Assembly (NCBI RefSeq): GCF_000688655.1
Contig: NZ_JIBO01000008.1
Span: forward strand, 46,416-57,394
Length of the DNA stretch: 10,979 bases
Source: Lonsdalea quercina subsp. quercina
GTDB lineage: Bacteria; Pseudomonadota; Gammaproteobacteria; Enterobacterales; Enterobacteriaceae
Reading direction: 5' to 3'
The translations under genes were made by a program, and so were the position numbers. Of the stretch, positions 7,077 to 10,979 are shown piece after piece. The notes below the pieces were generated by a model that did not search any database, had not been told where the DNA came from, and saw only the letters and a list, made by a program, of their open reading frames with translations. Positions within the stretch are counted from its first letter, which is position 1. Every line of letters starts with the position of its first letter.

Positions 7077-8210
7077 ATGCTGATCACCAAGCGTCTGGAT
7101 GAACTCACCCCAGATGAATTTACGCGTATCTTATCGCCCGAAAAAGGCAGTGCGCTGGACGCCCAAACCGTCGTATTAGGCTCGCAAGAGCACGCCTGTT
7201 GTTCATTAACGGCGGGCACCCTAGACATCAACGCCAACCGCGATTTCGCCAACACCGTCCGAAATGCCTATGACCGCGCCAGGGTGAATGCGCCGGCACA
7301 GAAAGTGGGCTGGGGATTTGCGCCCCGACCTGCCACGCCGCGAACCGAACCCGAGCCGACGCTCAAGGTCACCGAAGTGACCGACACCACCAGTGCGACG
7401 CGGATCCATGTCCCCGTTCTGGTATATCAATCAAGACGCAAACCCGGTTTTAATGCCGATGGTAGCCCGGCTGCGGATATGACCTATGGCGATATGACCG
7501 AAGAAGAGATCAAAGCCATACCAAATTTTGGCCATTTACACATTTTTTCGAAGGATGGTTATTTTTTTGGCTTCTATTCTGCCTCCCTTAATTTCTTTAA
7601 ATTTAGGTTAATGGCTACGCTTTTTTTCTCAGCTGGTGAATTAAAGATGGTTATCCTAGCGATGATTGCCAAATTTGAAAAAAAGGAGGGTGGAGAATTT
7701 AGACATCCTGCTCTAACGCGCGCCGTTCGTGCGCACCCAAACACACAAGCGTTCGTAAAAACATTACTGCAGGGCGTTGATGACACAATCAAACAGAACC
7801 ATGGCGAAATTAATCCTGTTGCTTTAAATGATTGGATGATGAGCTATCAGAATATAATTAAAAAATCACTTCGCCCCCCGGCTTTCAATACATTCGAAGA
7901 TAAATACTTAGGCTGGTTAAATGGTGGACTGACGTTTGCCATCAATGACGTTTGGGCGGCTAAGGCAGAAATTGTTGACTTTGACCGTTGTGGTCGGTTT
8001 TATAAAGGTAAGGTTCGGGTGACCTTTTATGATCATTTTGGACTGGATATCCCTGATATTGGCCCAGATCCAGATACTGCGGAGATAAAGGTTTACAGCG
8101 TGCTTGGAGGCTTTCGATCTTGGTTCATACTTCAACATTTAAATAAATTCAGTTATAAGCCGTTCATCACCGTAGTCGAAATGGATTACCCCATTAAAGG
8201 GAATATATGA
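7077..8210 (+). CDS. DUF3289 (YPO3983-type) family protein, putative effector or toxin
   Basis: 377 residues. I recognise the DUF3289 family from its C-terminal signature: YDHFGLD (318-324) and FRSWFILQ with KPFIT (346-365), plus the upstream YGDMTEEE (137-144) and the NDVWAAKAEI stretch (290-299). The biochemical function of the family is not established to my knowledge; members occur in enterobacteria, and an effector-like role is inference from the context here. No signal peptide or clear transmembrane helix is seen. The start uses AGGGA 7-8 nt before ATG. The 5' third (to about residue 140) is GC-rich (147 of 240 bases over 7201-7440) while the following DNA is AT-rich (61 of 180 over 7501-7680), so the gene looks chimeric, with an N-terminal module joined to a foreign C-terminal one. 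It overlaps the next gene by 4 nt, indicating a co-translated pair. Confidence 0.85.
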   Translation: MLITKRLDELTPDEFTRILSPEKGSALDAQTVVLGSQEHACCSLTAGTLDINANRDFANTVRNAYDRARVNAPAQKVGWGFAPRPATPRTEPEPTLKVTEVTDTTSATRIHVPVLVYQSRRKPGFNADGSPAADMTYGDMTEEEIKAIPNFGHLHIFSKDGYFFGFYSASLNFFKFRLMATLFFSAGELKMVILAMIAKFEKKEGGEFRHPALTRAVRAHPNTQAFVKTLLQGVDDTIKQNHGEINPVALNDWMMSYQNIIKKSLRPPAFNTFEDKYLGWLNGGLTFAINDVWAAKAEIVDFDRCGRFYKGKVRVTFYDHFGLDIPDIGPDPDTAEIKVYSVLGGFRSWFILQHLNKFSYKPFITVVEMDYPIKGNI

Positions 8211-8890
8211 AAAAGACATTTATATTTCTCATTATAAATTATCTATTGGTTATGTTGGAACGTTTATATTCCTTCAATAACGAGACGCTGTTTTGGGATC
8301 ACTATTCAATAATAGTCCCACTGTCATGGTTCATTACTCCCATATGTACCCTTGTTTTCTTATTCAGCAAGAAGTGGCGTTATGCTATATGTACCGTTCT
8401 CCTTCATGTAGCCATGCTGCTATGGATCAACCACATCGGCCCGTTTTCAACGCATTTCTTTTTCGGGACACCTTTAATTGAAAAACGACAAGGGTACGAG
8501 TTTTATATAGATGTATCTGGCGAGCGAGGTTACGACTATATCGTCACGTCTCCGCCTAAAAGTCAGCGCGCTTTTACTGCTCTCATCGCAGATTATTTCA
8601 GTAAGCATCCGTTAGGAAACAAGGATTATAGTGGGGTGTTGTACATAAAGAGTATCGACACGATGAGTAACGGCAAAATTGCTAAAGCTCATTGGTGGGA
8701 TCAACCTATGCGTGGCAGAGCATTGATTGATGCTGATATTTCAGAGTACGAAATTGCTACCGTCGCTAATCTTGGAGATGGATCGCTGAAAATCTGGTTT
8801 ATCGGCGGTTACGGAGTGACGTGCGAGAATAATCAGTCAGGCAACGTGATCATCAAACCCGATGGTACTCACACCCCCACCTGCGATTAA
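8207..8890 (+). CDS. Unrecognised membrane protein, possible partner or immunity protein of the DUF3289 protein
   Basis: 227 residues, starting in an ATGA overlap with the upstream stop. Three hydrophobic segments (about 4-18, 33-54 and 58-76) are followed by a soluble domain (about 90-227) with no family I know. Visible features are GERGYDYIVTSPPKS (105-119), AHWWDQPMRGRA (161-172) and GGYGVTCENN (200-209), with Cys206 and Cys226 near the end that could form a disulfide if the domain is exported. The DNA is strongly AT-rich at the 5' end (13 of 60 G+C over 8221-8280), like the 3' part of its neighbour, suggesting the two were acquired together. A small membrane protein immediately behind a putative toxin gene is the usual arrangement for immunity, but this role is not shown. 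Confidence 0.85.
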   Translation: MKKTFIFLIINYLLVMLERLYSFNNETLFWDHYSIIVPLSWFITPICTLVFLFSKKWRYAICTVLLHVAMLLWINHIGPFSTHFFFGTPLIEKRQGYEFYIDVSGERGYDYIVTSPPKSQRAFTALIADYFSKHPLGNKDYSGVLYIKSIDTMSNGKIAKAHWWDQPMRGRALIDADISEYEIATVANLGDGSLKIWFIGGYGVTCENNQSGNVIIKPDGTHTPTCD

Positions 8891-8895
8891 CCCCA

Positions 8896-9196
8896 CTAAG
8901 CAACAAACAGCGCGACGCTGAGCACCTCGTTCAGCGCCGCTTTGATATTCGGCAGCGGATCGGTATGCAGGGAATAGCCTGCTCCGCCTGCCGATGTACT
9001 GCCAGCCAGCCGTCATCGTTAAATACCGCATCGCTATCCACTGGGCAGTAGACCAGATCGCCCATGCATTCAGCGCGCAAATGTCACTCCAACCATTGTC
9101 GCTTCTCGCGGCGTACATTTGCAGCAACGATCCGCTATTCGCCTTCAAGTTCATACCCAAAACGCGTTTGGTATAAGGATTTTTCTGGGGGGCGGA
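8896..9196 (-). pseudogene. Probable frameshifted relic of an unidentified gene
   Basis: Three coding-like stretches on the minus strand join end to end in different frames: 9196-9080 (NPYTKRVLGMNLKANSGSL, then QMYAARSDNGWSDI), 9080-9001 (MGDLVYCPVDSDAVFNDDGW), and 9000-8896 (GGAGYSLHTDPLPNIKAAL to a TAG). Together they would give about 100 residues. Stops lie in each frame outside its segment, and two further stops interrupt the first frame upstream. An uninterrupted 107-codon ORF (9160-8837) also covers the region, but it runs into the end of the plus-strand gene and its later half looks less protein-like. I do not recognise the family. Confidence 0.35.
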
Positions 9197-9200
9197 TTAA

Positions 9201-9550
9201 CAGTCAACGATGAGATTTTACTGATAGACAACGCCGTCATCGAATTCTCAAATAGCAGGCCTGGTGAAATGTCTTAGTGAAGACAGGAGGATATCTTTTA
9301 CTAAGGCCCCGCACATACACATTAGGCAGACTCATCCTCACTAAGGTGGATGACACCTGACGCATCTGCCAAAAATTGCGGATGACGACATTTTGCGCAG
9401 CCAACCTGACTCAATTTTCTCTGATGATGACAGGAACAGATGCGGGAAGCGGATCCGTGCATTTTTCTTATTTAGCGGCGAAATATCACAATCTTAAGAA
9501 TCTTTGTCGCCATTCCGGCGCCACTTTTGATTTCGAGGGGGATTTAAAGA
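9201..9550. other. Intergenic stretch without a supported gene
   Basis: Contains an AGGAGG sequence near 9287 with no ATG at proper distance, and a short inverted repeat AGGTG-GATGA-CACCT near 9345. An open frame from 9376 on the plus strand runs through the tRNA terminator and is not credible as a gene. Confidence 0.5.
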
Positions 9551-9553
9551 CAC

Positions 9554-9574
9554 AAAAAAACCGCCATAGGGCGG
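9554..9574 (-). terminator. Terminator of the tRNA-Cys/tRNA-Leu transcript
   Basis: On the minus strand CCGCC-CTAT-GGCGG is followed by a run of seven T, 45 nt after the tRNA-Leu 3' end. This is a standard intrinsic terminator for the tRNA unit. Confidence 0.85.
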
Positions 9575-9618
9575 CCGATGACTTTTGCTAGGAGATTGTT
9601 ATTATGGGTTTTATTCAA

Positions 9619-9705
9619 TGGTGCCCAGGGCGGGACTTGAACCCGCACAGCGCGAACGCCGAGGGATTTTAAATCCCTTGTGTCTACCGATTCCACCACC
9701 TGGGC
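9619..9705 (-). tRNA. leuZ: tRNA-Leu (anticodon UAA)
   Basis: 87 nt including the encoded CCA. The acceptor stem GCCCAGG pairs with CCTGGGC. The anticodon stem-loop GGGAT-TTAAA-ATCCC gives anticodon UAA. It has the long variable arm of a class II tRNA and T-loop GGTTCAAGTCC. It differs from E. coli leuZ mainly in compensated acceptor-stem bases. It reads UUA and UUG codons. It is 7 nt downstream of tRNA-Cys and co-transcribed with it. Confidence 0.97.
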
Positions 9706-9712
9706 CAAAAAC

Positions 9713-9786
9713 TGGAGGCGCGTCCCGGAGTCGAACCGAGGTAGGCGGATTTGCAATCCGCTGCATGGCCACTCTGCCAACGCGCC
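9713..9786 (-). tRNA. cysT: tRNA-Cys (anticodon GCA)
   Basis: 74 nt with encoded CCA. The acceptor stem GGCGCGT pairs with ACGCGCC. The anticodon arm GCGGATTGCAAATCCGC gives anticodon GCA, and the T-arm contains GGTTCGACTCC. The same cysT-leuZ order occurs in E. coli, where glyW precedes it; no glyW is seen here. Confidence 0.97.
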
Positions 9787-9798
9787 TTAATCACTTAC

Positions 9799-9821
9799 CT
9801 ACATTGATAATCATAATGTAG
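9799..9821 (-). promoter_or_regulatory. Palindrome in the tRNA upstream region; possible -10 and Fur-like site
   Basis: Arms CTACATT / AATGTAG (7 bp) flank GATAATCAT, 12 nt upstream of tRNA-Cys. The centre matches the core of the 19-bp Fur consensus (about 14 of 19 overall). On the minus strand it also contains TATGAT, a fair -10 for the tRNAs, although no good -35 is visible. Whether it is a promoter, operator or chance hairpin is undecided. Confidence 0.3.
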
Positions 9822-9848
9822 TTTTGAATGGGGACCAGATTGTTATTC

Positions 9849-9922
9849 CACTCTAACCAATTGATTAGAATCGATTTTCTTATTCCCTAACCAGGAATGG
9901 ACGCTATTATGGACTGGTTAGG
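9849..9922. repeat. Cluster of CTAACCA repeats and inverted repeats
   Basis: CTAACCA occurs at 9853-9859 and 9887-9893, and inverted (TGGTTAG) at 9915-9921. The last two form a 9-bp inverted repeat CCTAACCAG / CTGGTTAGG (9886-9894 / 9914-9922). GGAATGGA is also directly repeated (9894-9901 and 9921-9928). It may be a protein-binding array or a decayed element next to the tRNA operon. Confidence 0.35.
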
Positions 9923-9929
9923 AATGGAT

Positions 9930-10979
9930 GGCAAGCCCTTTGTACTCCACAAAATATCAAGTGCCTAAAAGTTGATCTGCTTGCATTATATAGCCTGTCA
10001 CCGCAGCAAGGGAGCACCCTTTGCATCCACGTGAAACGCCTGTACGCCTGACGAGCACTAGACACCTTCTCAACGCCCTCACCCCCGATATGTTGGCGTC
10101 ATACAGCGATAGGCGCGAGGAGACCCGCTCGTTCCTGAAGGGGGCTTTAAGAATAGACGATATGTCGCATCGTAAATAGGCAAGCCCGAATATATCGGGC
10201 TTGCTGCGCCGTCACCGCAACGTGAGTCTACAACTATAGTACGTACCTGTTGAGGTTGACTCACGACCGCTCAGCGTATAGCCCGCTGTTGCACATTTCC
10301 CGCTCTATCTCGTTATATGAAGCATCGCAAGTCACCAAACATGATGCCCTAATCTTGCAAAGCAAAAAACTTAAAGCCCCTCGATGGAGGACGACACAAA
10401 TACAAGATAATAAATAAACTTATCCGTATTGAAGTTCAATTTAGGAGCACATTATTCCATCTGACTGTTTTTCACTCAGCGCGCTCAAACTCCGTTAAAT
10501 AGAAACGGTGGTTATGACGGTATAGTGACTCCCTTTTAACGGCGGGATAGAAAATATAAATGACGTGATATTCATTGTCTATCAGAGGCTGACACTGTCG
10601 TCACATATTGAGCCATGATTAGCAAGTGAAATAAAATATGATTTCATTCAAAACGTTCTCTATTTTTGACCAAGAACAGGATGTTTATATAAAGGGTTGT
10701 TAAAATATACACACGTGAAGAATTGAGATTTAAGAAAGAAAGTTTATACGCCGTGAACAGCATAAATAAACATTCAATCCTAATTAATTGCCTGTTATGT
10801 ATTGGGTTATAAAACTGAGCTTCTGCCCTTATCTCGCGTACACGTATTAATCATTAAAGGGGGACATCAAATACTGAGCTGGCTAATAATATATTCACCG
10901 AGAGTTCTACCGCTCTGTTTATAAATTAAAAAGAGGGTCACTGTTAGTTGAAACAGCCATTGGTCGAGGCACCGACAGG
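9930..10979. other. Region without a supported gene
   Basis: More than 1 kb with no ORF of credible length or composition on either strand and no tRNA-Gly or pgsA, which follow cysT in E. coli. A 10-bp hairpin at 10180-10204 is the only strong structure. The right part (from about 10370) is AT-rich. A GGGGGA ribosome-site-like string at 10859 is followed by ATA rather than a usual start codon. Confidence 0.55.
10180..10204. repeat. Perfect 10-bp hairpin
   Basis: GCAAGCCCGA-ATATA-TCGGGCTTGC. It has the stem of an intrinsic terminator but no T-run on either strand, so it may be a relic terminator or a structured RNA element. Confidence 0.4.

Noticed and set aside
9376..9591. Plus-strand 71-codon ORF
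   Set aside because: It runs through the tRNA terminator, has no ribosome site, and its end is encoded by the terminator.
9619..9645. tRNA-Leu 3' end as an attachment site with a second copy in the window
   Set aside because: I scanned for a repeat of the tRNA 3' end and found none, and there is no integrase gene here.
9585..9821. Plus-strand ORF with a VPRAGLEPAQRE-type peptide
   Set aside because: This is the familiar false translation of antisense tRNA genes; it covers tRNA-Leu and tRNA-Cys.
10079..10264. Minus-strand 61-codon ORF
   Set aside because: Short, no recognisable motif, crosses the 10180 hairpin and lacks a ribosome site.
1..10979. CRISPR array or insertion sequence
   Set aside because: No regularly spaced direct repeats and no transposase-like frame with terminal inverted repeats were seen.

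Overview
The window comes from a motile member of the Enterobacterales. CheA, MotB, MotA, FlhC and FlhD read as close relatives of the E. coli proteins, in the same order and orientation, and the cysT-leuZ tRNA pair is also enterobacterial. Genus cannot be fixed from sequence alone. The Ala/Pro-rich linker in CheA and the long Ser/Pro/Ala tail on MotB would fit a non-Escherichia lineage such as the Pectobacteriaceae (inference).

Layout. (1) 1-4605, minus strand: flagellar master-regulator and motor genes flhD-flhC-motA-motB-cheA. cheA runs off the left edge. FlhD4C2 switches on the flagellar regulon, MotA/MotB form the proton-driven stator, and CheA is the chemotaxis kinase that sets motor direction through CheY. 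(2) 4606-5000: the flhDC control region. It has a perfect CRP site, a matching sigma70 promoter about 71 bp downstream, an RcsAB-like palindrome just after the predicted start, and a 250-nt leader with several GGA motifs. (3) 5000-7076: a long stretch with no convincing gene, only inverted repeats, a few weak ORFs and an orphan plus-strand terminator. (4) 7077-8890, plus strand: a two-gene unit overlapping by 4 nt. The first gene is a DUF3289 (YPO3983-type) protein with a sharp internal base-composition break; the second is an unrecognised three-helix membrane protein. (5) 8891-9550: mostly non-coding, with a probable frameshifted gene relic on the minus strand. (6) 9554-9786, minus strand: tRNA-Cys and tRNA-Leu(UAA) with a strong terminator. 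(7) 9787-10979: no gene seen, only small repeats and hairpins.

Context. In E. coli K-12 flhDC and leuZ-cysT-glyW lie in the same relative order and orientation, separated by metabolic genes (uspC, ots, ara, ftnB, tyrP, yecA). Here that interval holds none of them. It is AT-rich, gene-poor DNA carrying the DUF3289 pair, and glyW is absent from its usual place beside cysT. This is therefore a variable, rearranged locus between two conserved anchors. The DUF3289/membrane-protein pair is the best candidate for a poorly described system, possibly an effector or toxin with a membrane partner or immunity protein; that role is inference.
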